A stretch of 64,000 nt of DNA from the NCBI GenBank assembly GCA_027943335.1, contig BSBK01001869.1, forward strand, positions 2,052,501 to 2,116,500, written 5' to 3'. The notes beneath the pieces are model-generated. The model ran no database searches, had not been told where the DNA came from, and worked only from the letters and a program-made list of their open reading frames with translations. This document shows, piece after piece, positions 36,095-47,385 of the stretch; the first letter of the stretch is position 1, and each line of letters begins with the position of its first letter. The stretch is from Chamaecyparis obtusa. Lineage: Eukaryota > Streptophyta > Pinopsida > Cupressales > Cupressaceae. The translations under genes and the position numbers were made by a program.

Positions 36095-37930
36095 TTTCTT
36101 GTGACCTAGCGACTATAGGACCAATCATAGTCACTGAAAGATTTAGAGCCTTTTCATATTTTTTGAGATTAGGTGACTAAAGGGAAATCTTTGATTTATT
36201 TCATTTGATAATTTCCAGAGACCTGGTGACTATAGGAAATAATCATAGTCACTAAAAGATTTGGGCATTGATCATTCTATATCATGATCAGGTGACCTTA
36301 TGAAATTGTAATTTTTCATTCTGAGATCTAGAGACTATAGTCTATCTCCCAGTCGCTGCGTAATTTATCACTTACCAATTTTATCCTGAGATTTGGCAAC
36401 TAAAATCCTCTCTAAATCTCACATCCTTACTTCTTTATTATGAGACTTACTGACTATATAATGATTCTCTTAATCACCATAAATTATTGACTTGTCAAAC
36501 CTCTTCTGGAGATTTCCCGATCTTGCTTATCCGGAGGCCTAGCGACTAAAGAGAAATCTCTTTATCGATGAATATTTGTCCAATTCCTTATTTCTTCATG
36601 CGATTTCATGATAGCCACAGGATCTAAATCTGATGATAGTCACTTAGTCTTGGCATTTTTTGGACAGCATCACATTTATCTAGCGATTAGGAGACAACCG
36701 TTAGATCCAAATTTATAAAGAAAAAAATCAATGGTAGTCACCTAATCTCTGAATTTTTGTTCTAACTTTGACTTCCTTTGGAGACCTGGAGACTAAAATT
36801 TTTTGTAGATTTGGTGACTGAAAGCATAAAATCTCTGATTTATTGCTTCTGGAGACTCAGCAACTATAGTTCATTTTGCAATCACTGAGAAATTATTATT
36901 TATTTATTTCATTCTTTGACCAATCGAGAGAGAATGTGTCATCAAATCTGGCAAATAGATTCATATCTTTTTTCATTTTTTGACCTTAGCTGACACTTAA
37001 CCTTTAGTCATCTTGTGATCACATGAATAAGGTTACTTTCCAGTCACTCAATGATTTTCTTAACCTAAGTTTACTTCAGAGACTGGGTGACAAAGAATTT
37101 CTCATGGTCACTACAACTTTTCTTAATTCATGGTTCAATTGGGATATAACGTGACCACCACCTGATTACAACTATATGAATAGCTCAAATTTAATCTATG
37201 AAAACCTTTATCTTAACCCATCATCTTCTGGCGATCACGTGACTGAAGATATCTCACAGTCTCTTAATATTTCTCTTTACCCTGGTTAAATTTGGAGACT
37301 ATACGAAACCTTTATTCACCAAGTCGCTAGATAACCTTTTAACCTCAGTTAGACTGTGAGATATAACGCTAACCGTCGATTCTTCCTCCATCTTATTTTT
37401 GTCCCCAAGTCATTGAAAATATTATGACTTAACTATTACATTGTGAGACTAGGAGATAACCGTGTTGCCAGATCACTAAATGTTTATAACATAACTATCA
37501 GGATTCTGAGGATATGTGACTACCACAATTGCTAGGTTGCTAGATAAAAACATTAACCGCTAGAGCACTGGGAGACCTGGTGACTAAAAAGAACATAACT
37601 GCCATCCTTTATGTGGAGACCTAGCGACTAAGGAGAAGACTCATAATCACTGAAGCTTTGATCATTTCATCATTTCATTAAGAGATCACCTGACTGAATG
37701 CCTTTTGCATATGGAGATTTAACGACTATAGTTGCCTTTGAAATATTTTCTAGTAGCAGTCGCTAGATCTCACAAAGATCACTCGGAGACTTGGCAACTG
37801 AAATCATCTGCTGAGTCCCATGAAGAAAAGGAATATTCTCTAGACTTAAGGAGATTGCACGACAAAGGCTTTTCTGATTGCTAGACTAAAAGGAATATGC
37901 GGAATGCTTTTAGAGACTGGGTGACTAAGT
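36095..37930. repeat. Hairpin repeat array in C 5' LTR
   Basis: Same array as 21945-23790, unit for unit. First unit 'ctagcgactatagg' at 36106. Many stems are weakened here by single transitions (e.g. tagtcgct to tagtcact at 36129), so pairing has decayed since insertion. Confidence 0.85.
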
Positions 37931-38193
37931 GTTAGATAGAAAGTGCACATGCCTTTAGACTTACTTAAGTGATCCAAAAAAGTAACAGTAAAATAGAACT
38001 CGGTTAGGCTTTTGAAGGGTTTTTGGACTTTTAGAAACATTTTTGACCTAGCACCTAGGGTTTTTTAGCATTCTGGACAATTTTAGCATCTGGGATAGGA
38101 AGATTGCAGGAGAATTAGCAAAAAAACTAGGAAAATTGTCAAAGAAGCAAGAATTAAAATGAAACTTTCAAAACTTTGAAAATACTACCAACA

Positions 38194-38898
38194 AGTCCAT
38201 TCAATATTTGATCCTACCATCTAATAGAAGTGGAGTCAAATCATTCTTTGGTCAAGTGAACTTTCTTAGAAGGATTATGCCCGACTTTGTTGAGTCTACA
38301 AAGGATATTGATGGGTTGGTGAATGAGAAAAAATATTATAATGGAGTGAAGGGGAAAAGAAATCCTTTGAGGATGTCAAGGAATAGATTACACAAGAACC
38401 CACCTTGATAAATCTAGACTTCAAGAAATAATTCATCATCTATTTTTATGGTTCAAAGAATACTATGTTTGATATCTTACTATAGAATAATGATCAAGAT
38501 GTAGAAGCTCCTATAGCTTGTATGGGCATTCCATTGAAGAAGCATGAACTTAAATATTCATTGACAAAAAGAAAAAGAAAAAGAAAAGTGTTTGTTGTGG
38601 TTAAGGTTGTTAAGAAGTTTAGGTATTATATCTTACATTACCACTCTATTGTTTTTGTACCTAACTCAACCATGAAGAGTATTTTGACTCAGTAGGATGT
38701 TGGATTGAATAATCGGGCCACTTGGGTATGTAAAACTCAAGAATTTTATTTAGACATTAAGCAAACCAAATTGGTTTGGGGTCAAGGCTTATGTCAACTT
38801 ATAGAAGAGAATAAAGATGATGGAGATGAAAAAATTCCAACTGCTTTACTGGTTAGTCTACAGGATCTGTGGTTCACAAATAGGGAGTTCCATATTAC
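38194..38898 (+). pseudogene. Element A RT-linked RNase H, continuing after element C
   Basis: The pol frame of A resumes. 'RSGVKSFFGQVNFLRRIMPDF' (in two overlapping pieces, 38225-38290) is the gypsy RT-RNase H connection ('K...FLG..N..R+F.P.F'). Then come decayed segments with 'FHITW'-like and 'NNRATWVCKTQEF' remnants. The 38705-38902 piece is open but lacks clear catalytic residues. Stops are frequent. Confidence 0.6.
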
Positions 38899-39363
38899 TT
38901 GACATATTGGGAGTGCCTTGATCATTTATCTCTAAGAGAAAAATGTAACCTAAGGCTAAAGGCACCAAAGTATGTAATTTTTTATGATGTTTTATATAAG
39001 AAAGGTTTGGAAGGAACTTTCTTGAGGTTCATTGATAAGGAGAAACAGGAGAAACTTTTGAAAGCATTCCATAATGAGGCTTGTGGTGATTTTTTTTTTC
39101 TATAGTCACAATTTTTAAGATCCTTAGAAATTGTTACTACTCACAAGACATGTTCAGGGACACATAAAAATGGATGGCCAATTGTGAGAAATGTAAATTA
39201 TTCTCTAAAAAACTATAATTGGTGGCATTACCCCTACGATCGGTTGTTATAGAGGAGCCATTCAAACAATGGGGTTTATATTACATTGGATCACTCTTAC
39301 CCCATGTAAGTACATGACACACCCATATTTTGACAACCAATGACTATTTTACAAAGTGGGTAG
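38899..39363 (+). pseudogene. Element A integrase, truncated
   Basis: 38899-39105 reads the linker 'LRLKAPKYVIFYDVLYKKGL' and 'KLLKAFHNEACGD', normal for the region leading to the zinc-binding HHCC of gypsy integrases. The catalytic core begins 'PFKQWGLYYIG' (about 39260), where the first catalytic D of 'WG.D.IG' reads Y. It ends at 'NDYFTKWV', where the D LTR starts (39364). The remaining two thirds of the core are missing. Confidence 0.7.
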
Positions 39364-40241
39364 TGTGTGTGTGTGTGTTAATTATGGAACATGAAAACTT
39401 GCAATATAATACTTCAATAAACCATTAATTCAATTGGTTAGCATAATAAATCAATCAAATGAACTCAAATAACCAATTAATATCATATTATTGCTTCCTA
39501 TTCAAGGTGATTATGATCCTAAATGTAGATTTACTCTCAAATTGTGCATAAGATCAGTGACAAACCACCATGAAATGGAAGATTCATGAAAATGTCTCTA
39601 AATGAGTGCAATTAAGATGAATTTGATAAACTAAAATGATGAATTGATATATAATGGATATGAAGTGGATGAAAGATAGAGGAATTGATGTAAGATTAGA
39701 GGAATGTTGTTGTAATAGATGATTTAAATCATGAATGGTATAGACTCAAATTGTTAGAATGATGCTATGATGAAGGAGATAGATACAAAATGACTTGATT
39801 AGAGTTGATTATATAGATTTCCTCTTGGAGGTAAATATTTGAATTCAAATTGGATGGTTGAGATTGATCCAAAATGGATGGTTTAGATTAATACCTTGAG
39901 TGATATTTGTGCTTGAAGCTTATTGGTTGAAATTAACTTGTTTGTCCTTTTGTGGTTGAGTTATATAATAGGACAACTAATTAATTTACTTTAATTAATA
40001 TCACTAGCCGTGTGATTTTTGAGTTTTGATTTAATTAAATGAATAGGATAATTAACTTGAACATTGGATGCTCTTTGATTGATGATCATTGATGATTGAT
40101 GATTGATGATTTGATGAATTATGTAATTAAATTGATCTAATTAAATTACACAATTATGTTTGAGATTGGCTTAAATTTAGGATTTAGGGAAATTGGGATT
40201 TAGGTCTTTTGATTAAGAAAGACCAATTTTAGGTGATTACA
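39364..40241 (-). repeat. LTR of gypsy element D (878 bp)
   Basis: Minus-strand LTR starting TGTAATCACCTAAAATTGGTC at 40241 and ending in a CA microsatellite at 39364 (plus strand (TG)8). A polypurine tract adjoins it at 40242, so it is the 3' LTR of a minus-strand element. Its reverse complement aligns throughout with D' (43938-44241 plus 50596-51169), also 878 bp. Its outer end abuts the truncated integrase of A. Confidence 0.85.
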
Positions 40242-40254
40242 TTTGCACCTCTTT
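40242..40254 (-). promoter_or_regulatory. Element D polypurine tract
   Basis: Minus strand AAAGAGGTGCAAA immediately before the LTR start. It corresponds to AAAGAGGGGAAAAA of element G, with two or three changes. Confidence 0.65.
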
Positions 40255-40329
40255 GATTCAATGTGTGAGTAGTGTGTTGATTCAAATAATATATAGTGTT
40301 GATGTTGATGTTGAGGTTGATGATTAGAT

Positions 40330-40990
40330 TGAGTGAAAAATTTGATATGAGTCTTGATGAGACTACTCACAACATGATGATGTTGAATTTGAGTCTGCAT
40401 TCGATGTAATACTTTATGAGAGATCATTGATTGAAGCCAACATAACCAGTTTGATATGGATCTTCATCAAAGTTATTATCTACTAAAAGGATAATGAGGG
40501 TACTAATGATGCTAAGAAAAAGCAACCAATTTGTTATGGGTCCTGATGTAATTGGTTACTATATGTATGATATTGAATATATTTATGTTGATCAAATATG
40601 AGTGATTGATATGGGTCATGATGAACCCACTTTCTTGAGGATGTTTCAATTCAATAAAATCATCTTGATATTATTCCTGATGAAGATCATTATCTGATGA
40701 TTTTAAGATATGACACTATCAATCTGATATGGTTCCTAATGGGATTAATATGTCTCTTTTGATTTGATGATGACAAAGAAATTGCCAATTTGATATTGTT
40801 CTTGATGAAATTGACATGCCCCTGGTGATATGATATTGAGGATAACTCACATTGATGAGAATGAACAATTTGATATGAGTATGATGAAATCACTTGCTCA
40901 CTAAGATTCTAATCTGAGAGCATCAACTTTATATGGATCTTGATGAATTTGATGTGCCCCTAGTGATGTGATTTGATTTGATATGATCTC
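40330..40990 (-). repeat. Degenerate repeats in element D 3' region
   Basis: About nine copies of a motif near 'caatttgatatgg.tc.tgatgaa' on the plus strand, spaced roughly 60-100 bases (e.g. 40338, 40450, 40530, 40608, 40722, 40787, 40868, 40929, 40976). Related 'tgatatg' motifs occur in the LTR and 3' region of G. Confidence 0.65.
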
Positions 40991-42039
40991 TGATTCTATT
41001 GATGATGTTGTAAGATTCAATTTGATAATTGGTAGCTTGATCAATGAAGAAGATTTGATAACAAAAATTTAATTATCAGATTTTATGATAATTTTTTTTA
41101 TAATCCCAATGCCAGGATGTGTTGGTTATGATGCCCCCTCAGAAGCGAGATCGAAATGAGAGAGAAAATATTTGTTTGATGTTGGATGATGATTTGGATT
41201 GATTTGAGAACATTTTGAAACAATTTAGAAGTTTGGATTGATTTAGAATTAATTTTGATTGAGCTTCAGATAATGATATTGAAAAGATAGTGATCAAAAC
41301 TGGTAATAAATGCAAGCATCTTAAATGTGATACCCAACCATGTTGAAGATATATTTCCCTTTGTGAGGTTTTTTTGATAAATTTAGATGAAGTGCAAGGT
41401 TTAAATGATGTTGGCATGATATATAATCTTTAATGAGTGTCATTATTTTGATCTTTTGTTTAGTTATGATTTTTCTCATCATAGAAATTTTGTTAGTTGT
41501 TAGTTGTTAGTTGCAAGAAATGAAACAAACAAGAGTTCCTTCTATTCTTTTGTAATTATTATGTTGTCCACAATGACCCATAGGTTTATATCATTGGACT
41601 AACTTTTTGATGTATATCTGCAATGACCCTTTATCGTTCATATCCTTGGGCATATTTTTTTCAATTTGCACAATACTAAGAAATTGCTCGATGAAAATAG
41701 ACAAGGAAAGAGTTCCAACCTCCCCTTGGCATATAAATATTTGGATTCAAGGTATGTGCGGTGTACCACAAGATGTGGAGAATATTATTTCAGAAACCTA
41801 CAAATATTTTCCATTCAAATATCATTAGCACAATTACCATACACAACAATCAAAGAAAAAGATCATGTCCCTTGTCCTTATTCCTCTAGTTTGTACACAT
41901 CCTCAAGTCACCTGGAAGACATGATAAGAAAAATTTGATAATAACAGACAATAGACTAAGATAATCCAATGCCACTTCCTTATTTCTCTAGTCTAGATAC
42001 ATCTTCGAGGCACTCAAAAGACATGATCATCAAATCCAT

Positions 42040-42215
42040 AACAAGGCTATCCATGATAGGTGGTGTTAAAAACACCATTGGTTGATTGTGTTTGATTGCT
42101 TCTATTTTTTTATTATTATTTATTTGATGGTTGTTGAGAAACACTATTATTTGAGTGAGTAGGGTTTTGAGGAACACCGTTGTATGTTGGGTGGTGCTGA
42201 AAAACATCATTGTTT
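42040..42215. repeat. Short degenerate tandem repeat
   Basis: Four units of about 40-50 bases near the pattern 'ggtggtgttaaaaacaccattg' (42058, 42127, 42160, 42190). Each unit carries a short self-complementary 'ggtgtt ... aacacc' element. Confidence 0.5.
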
Positions 42216-43450
42216 AATGGTAGAACACTTAAAATTTAATAGATAATGTGACTAACTCCACTCAAGAAAATAGTGTGTTTGATGACCAGGAACCGACTCC
42301 ACAAGATGGCTCAGAACTTGGGTATAGCTAGATAATTTTCCTAAGGATGAGATGTAGACTAACTTCAAGACATGATGATAGGATAAAAAACTACTAGTAT
42401 GTACAATGATGCAAAATTGACTAGTGGATATGTACAAGTAGTAAGGATAAATGTTGATGCAAATGCTTTGTAGTTCATACATGTATACGAATGACCCTAA
42501 GATTATTCTAATTTTTAGATTTTAGATTTTCTTATTTGATTGTATTTTTAAAGATTTTAATATTTTTTTGGATTTTTAAAACTTTTAAGATGTTTTGGAT
42601 TTCTTCAAGAACATTTTTCACTATTTTTAGATTTTTTAGAGATTACTAGTTCTCAAGGGAGATCATATTGGTTTTCCCCCAATGTCTATCAATGTGTAGG
42701 ACATTACAAATGGATGATAAAGCTAATGGAGTATAAGTGAATAGGTCATGATGGGTGAGGTGTGTGATGTGGCCATCAAGGATAGTCTCCTCATGATTAC
42801 CTAACCTAGGAAAAAAGAATATTATAATGTAGGTTCATAATGTGGTGCCAGATATCATATAGGATAATGACCTAATGTCATGAGAGCATGTAGTCCAAAA
42901 GAGTGGACATGTCAAGAGACTTCTAAGAATATATTTTTTATTTTTCATTTCTTCATTTTGAACAAGACCAAGGGGTTGATTTGGATAGGATATGGATAAG
43001 ATAGAGCTCAAAGATAATAAAGGATGATGAAGGCAATAAGTGGATGGTTTGGGATAATGAGGAGGGATAATAAATATTATGATAGGGTAGCATGGATGAA
43101 AAAAGTGAATAAGTTGATGGAAAGAATGGTGGATATCAAGATACATGACAGTCATTAATAGATTTAACCTTGTCAAGATCAAAGGTGAAATGGGGAATAT
43201 GGATGCAAATGGGATAGATTGTAAGGAATGGATGGAAGATATGATGGATGAAGTAGTATGGATGAGACTTGCCTTCAAGTGTGAGAACAAGAAGAAGGAT
43301 TGCACGTGATGCCTATTTGTTAGGTTTTCATCATGGTACTTTCCCAAGGTGCCACAAGAAAAATTTATTTATCTTTACTTTTCTACCAAGGAACCTATTT
43401 ACCAAGTTTTCACCAAGGCAATTTTCTCTTTTTCATTTTTACTTTTTTTA

Positions 43451-43937
43451 ATTTTGGAGGAACTCAAGCCTCTTTATCTTTGGATAATACTCCTTAGAAA
43501 GATATTCTATGATGGGAAAAGGTTATCAAAAGGTATGCTCAAATATGTTGGTAGGATGATGGTAAGGAAACAATATGGTGGCTAAATATTTATGCGATGG
43601 ATTGGATAAGGGGGATATAAGGATAGTTGATGTGAGAGTAAGAAGTATTGAATTTCTTAAGGGGTATGATTGTATGGAAAGTAATTGTTGGATAGTAAAT
43701 AGGATATTGTAATTATTGTGTAAGGGTAGGTGGAAATGTTGAAAAGATCAATATTGACATATACCTTGAAGCGTAGTTAAATAATGGAGGAAAAATGGAT
43801 TGGACAAATTGAGGCTTTAATAGATGGAAGAATGTAGATCTTGGGACATAGGGATAAAAAATGGATGAAATAGGTGATGGAATATTTTATGAAGGAGATC
43901 ACCTAAAATTGGTCTATCTAAATCAAAGAGGGTCAAA
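43451..43937. other. Purine-rich segment between D 3' region and D' LTR
   Basis: No gene. It ends with 'atcaaagagggtcaaa' (43922-43937), which matches the end of the D polypurine tract region and directly precedes the D' LTR. An extra copy of the LTR-start-like 'cacctaaaattggtct' lies at about 43901-43917. Confidence 0.5.
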
Positions 43938-44241
43938 TGTAATTACCTAAAATTGGTCTAGTTTAATCAAAAGACCTAAATCTTAATTAATTGTCCTAGA
44001 ATCTTAATTAGGAGATTGAACCTTAATCAAGGTCATAAAATCAATTCAATTTAAATCATACTTGTGTAATTAAGTTGGATCAATTTATTTATATAGGTCA
44101 TAAATAATCAAACATCAATTATCAACATCAAATCTTCAAAAGTATTAATCCATCAATTAATCCTAGCCAATTTAACTAAATCAAAATAAAAACTACCATG
44201 TCTATTGATATTAATTAAGTAAATTAATTAATTATCCTATT
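43938..44241 (+). repeat. LTR D', first part (split by element E)
   Basis: Starts TGTAATTACCTAAAATTGG and is the reverse complement of the D LTR start. It continues at 50596 after the copia element E, whose CTATT duplication lies at 44237-44241 and 50591-50595. The two parts total 878 bases, exactly the D LTR length. Confidence 0.85.
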
Positions 44242-45546
44242 TGTTAGGAATAGTCCCAAGAGATAATTGAGAGGGTTGGGGGGGGGGGGGGGGGGGGGGT
44301 GAATTAGTTATCTACAAGTTTCAATTCTTTATCCAATTAAGTATACTTAAACATAAAGCATAAACACAATGAAATAACACTTGAACACAACACCAATATT
44401 TTGGTTATGGGGAAACCCAAATAGGTAAAAACCTCGGTGGGACTTGATACCCACTAATATTCTATACTAGTGTATAATGATCCTTGCTAGAAGATCCTTT
44501 ACCCTGTTAGGAGTAGCTTTACAATATATTAAGTACAATAGACATGGTTAAGGGTCAGACCCTGTTAAGAGTCTTTTATAATTGTCCTTGTTATGGGAGA
44601 GGACGCATTGTCTAAGAGCTCACTGCTCAAATGGGTGAAGGCTACAACCTTCTGAATAATAGATACACACTATATCTGGATCTTGGTGAACTGCGCTTTG
44701 ACCCGCTGTCTAGATTAGTTCCAATGAATATCACACATACTCTACTTGGTCACATAGACCTTCTTCTAATGGTTCAACACTTCACACACTCTGCTCTACT
44801 CTTCTTAATCAACCATGAACCACACTCAAGCAATCACAAATGACTGCCTATAAATATCTTTCCTCCAAATGATATAATCAAGTTAGCCTATTAAAACCAC
44901 CTTGAAATCATATTAGAGAAACCATAATAAACTCCAACAAACATTCTATCAGCTCTACTATGGGCGCAACACATTTTGGGACCTGTTCATATAATATAAT
45001 TGTAGACGCACACTACACACTGTTGGCTCTACCAAAACAACTCTAACTTTCTCCTCAAGCTAAATTAACTCATGTGCTCTTAACCGAACATCTTAAATCC
45101 AAGGGTGCATATCCTCAAGATAGGTGCAACTCAAGAAATAATAAAATCTCTATCGGCTCTTCTGAACAAACACATGAAACTGCTACTGGTGAATAGTGAC
45201 TGCATAACTTCACTTGTGTTCATCATTAGACTATGCATTCATAACTAAAACATCACTAACATGTCTTCAACATATGTCCTAGGGTGCATTCCCATAAGAC
45301 AACTGTACAAACAACCATACATAGAACATTGCATGTAACTCTATTAGGAACATTGCTAACACAAGCTGCTATATAACTATTTGTACTTACAGTTAACCTC
45401 TGAACCCATGATATCATGCTGATAACATGTCCATGCATCATATACTAAAGGCTTACTACATAATACTTCCATGCATGCTACTTTCCATATGTTGTCATCA
45501 ATGACAAACATACAGTTAGTACTGGCCTGCTAGCAAATCCCCAACA
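44242..45546 (-). repeat. Element E 3' LTR
   Basis: Plus strand TGTTAGGAATAGTCCCAAG ... CCCCAACA. It carries a run of 22 G at 44278-44299, where the other LTR has only a short G-rich stretch. On the element strand this is the C-run shortly before the LTR end that is typical of many plant copia LTRs. Confidence 0.95.
44278..44299 (+). repeat. Homopolymer G22 in E 3' LTR
   Basis: Twenty-two consecutive G. The homologous place in the 5' LTR (about 49320) reads 'gagaggggggtgtg'. Slippage or a sequencing artefact could explain it. Confidence 0.95.
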
Positions 45547-45561
45547 ATCTCCCCCTTTGGC
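45547..45561 (-). promoter_or_regulatory. Element E polypurine tract
   Basis: Minus strand CCAAAGGGGGAGAT directly before the 3' LTR (TGTTGGGGA). This is the canonical copia polypurine tract, used to prime plus-strand DNA. Confidence 0.9.
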
Positions 45562-45911
45562 ATTGATGGCAACATGTGGAATGAAAAACCACCATCAACC
45601 CAAATGAGCATTTATTTTATAAAATTCTCCATTTACTCTTCAAAAATTCTCCAAAGATGAATCCTCCATCTACTGCAATATTTTCTAATATTCTCCATTT
45701 CCTCAACTGTACTACTATCATAACTAAATGTTGCTCCCCCTTAGTATTTTAATCCTCTTTTTACTTTTGTTTTTCATGACTCTATATATATAATCCCCCT
45801 TTGACATCAATGGCAAAGGGTGCCACTCATTTTAAGCACTAGTACTACTCCTGAGGTAGAGTAGTCAACCTTCCATCAGTCCCTGAGGACTAATGCCATT
45901 CCTGCTTCCTT

Positions 45912-46400
45912 CTAAGAAGAATCAGGGAAGGGAATTACTCCCAAATTCCCCCTGAGATACTCAAAAGTATCCTTAGGAAAGGGCTTTGTGAATATATCTA
46001 CCAATTGTTCTTTAGTACTCACATAGTCCAGCTTGACTTATTTCTCTACCACTTTCTCTCTTAGGAAGTGATACTTGATCTCAATGTGTTTTGTCTTTGC
46101 ATGCATCACAGGGTTCTTTGACATATTGATAGTGCTAGAGTTATCACAGTGAATACCAATAGGATAATCAATCTGAATTCCAAAATCTTTTATCATCTGC
46201 TTGATCAAAACAATTGTAGAACAATTCAAGGGTGCTGCAACATACTCTACTTTTGTTGTTGATTGAGAAATACGGTTTTGTTTCTTGCTTGTCTGAGTGA
46301 CAAGTCTATCACCAAGAAACACTGCTCCACCTAAAGTACTTTTTCTGTCATCAACACATCCTGCCCAATCTGCATCCATGTACACATGAAGCTCAACATT
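45912..46400 (-). pseudogene. Element E RNase H and pol C-terminus
   Basis: Copia-type RNase H. 46385-46038 reads 'DADWAGCVDDRKSTLGGAVF' (first catalytic D), 'KVEYVAA' (E), 'IHCDNSSTINMSKNP' (D) and 'KTKHIEIKYHFLREKV'. After one stop it continues 'EQLVDIFTKPFPKDTFEYLR', the standard copia pol ending, to a TAG at 45912-45914. The core residues look intact. It degrades the RNA strand after copying. Confidence 0.85.
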
Positions 46401-47385
46401 TTCTAAATTAGGATACCATAGACCATAATCTATAGTGCCCTACAAGTATCTGAATATTCTCTTTACTACCATGAGGTGACTTTGTTTAGGCTCTGTTGCA
46501 AATCTTCCAACTATACCAACTACATTGGAAATGTCAGGTCTAGTCTAAGTAAGATAAATCAATTTATCAATCATTCACTTGTATAATGTTATATCAACTG
46601 CTGGTGAGTCATCTTCCTTTGTAAGCTTGCATCTAGTAATCATGGGGGTTCCTACTTGCTTGCAATCATCCATCTTGAATTTCTTTAATATTTCTTTCAC
46701 ATACTTAGACTGATTAATGAATATACCTTTCTCTGTCTTCTACACATTCAATCCTAAAAAGTATTTGATAGGACCAATCATACTCATCTCAAATTCATTT
46801 TGCATCTCCTTAGCAAATTCAGCACTAAGTTTGTCATTACCTCCAAAGATAATGTCATCAACAAATATAGCTACAAGTAACAAACCTTCAGATGTCTCTC
46901 TAATGAATAGATTATAATCTTCTACTCCTTTCTTGAATCCAATCTTTGTTAAGTATCCATCTAGTCTCTCATACCATCCTCTAGGGGTTTGCTTAAGTCC
47001 ATAGAGGGCCTTCTTCAATTTGCATACCATATCAGGTCTGTCTGATAAGGTGAATCCTTTAGGCTACTCAATGTATACTTCTTCTTTTAAGTCTCCATTC
47101 AAGAATGACATCCATCTGATAAACTTTGAAGTTTTTAATTGTAGCATAAGCTAAAAACAACTTAATAGCTTCTAATCTACTCACAGGTGCAAATGTGTCT
47201 GAATAATCAATGCCTTCTCTTTGTGCATAACCTTTACATACTAATATTGCTTTATTTCTTACTACTGTACCATCTTCATTCATCTTATTTCTGAATTTCC
47301 ACTTTGTTCCAATCACATTCATATCACTAGGTATTGGGACTAGTTCCCAAGTGTCATTCTTAATGATCTAATCAAGTTCTTCATA
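46401..47385 (-). pseudogene. Element E reverse transcriptase
   Basis: Copia RT. Blocks: '[20 protein letters not shown]' (47370-47310), '[20 protein letters not shown]', 'FKVYQMDV', then a frameshift inside the usual 'KSAFLNG' and a stop in 'VYIE.PKGF' (about 47110-47060). Next is 'VCKLKKALYGLKQTPRGWYER' and the catalytic 'AIFVDDIIFGG' (F-V-D-D, about 46870), then 'MIGPIKYFLGLNV'. The 3' half to 46401 is more decayed. The frame breaks exclude a functional polyprotein. Confidence 0.85.

Larger units (their letters stand above)
17113..38193 (-). mobile_element. Element C: 21-kb Ty3/gypsy element with giant LTRs
   Basis: Two direct repeats of 6928 bp (17113-24040) and 6926 bp (31268-38193) begin TGTTAGTGCTCAAAATTG and end ACTACCAACA on the plus strand, with gag-pol on the minus strand between them. 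The 5' LTR is therefore the right one. The element is inserted in the RT/RNase H junction of element A. The flanking 5-mers GGTCA (17108-17112) and AGTCC (38194-38198) are a plausible but mutated target duplication (3 of 5 match). Internal order on the minus strand: primer site, gag, protease, extra RNase H, RT, RNase H, integrase. LTRs make up about two thirds of its length. Confidence 0.93.
31268..38193 (-). repeat. Element C 5' LTR (6926 bp, carries an ORF)
   Basis: Direct repeat of 17113-24040 with the same termini and the same internal order (hairpin array, long ORF, 1.2-kb 3' segment). The two copies were identical at insertion, so their scattered differences date the insertion as old. 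As the 5' LTR it should have supplied the promoter for gag-pol. Confidence 0.95.
40255..43450 (-). other. Element D 3' non-coding region
   Basis: No pol remnant is visible. The order of landmarks matches the 3' untranslated region of element G on the same strand: 'gatatgg...tgatga' repeats, an 'atgcccccct' block (41130; 56522 in G), 'gaccctttatc.ttca.atcctt' (41620; 57350 in G) and a block of the kind 'ccaagttttcaccaaggc' (43395; 58030-58110 in G). This supports D and G as relatives with 2-3 kb of sequence between integrase and LTR. The whole of pol of D is missing. Confidence 0.6.

Noticed and set aside
17113..38193. Direct repeats considered as two tandem host gene copies
   Set aside because: The repeats have TG..CA ends, an adjacent primer site, and gag-pol between them, and interrupt pol of element A; LTRs explain everything.
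42835..43347. 170-codon minus-strand frame in the D 3' region
   Set aside because: Low-complexity His/Ser/Ile/Leu composition over purine-rich DNA, no motif, and not evident at the equivalent place in G.
44278..44299. G22 run considered as a G-quadruplex regulatory element
   Set aside because: Absent from the other LTR, so more likely slippage or an artefact than a conserved element.
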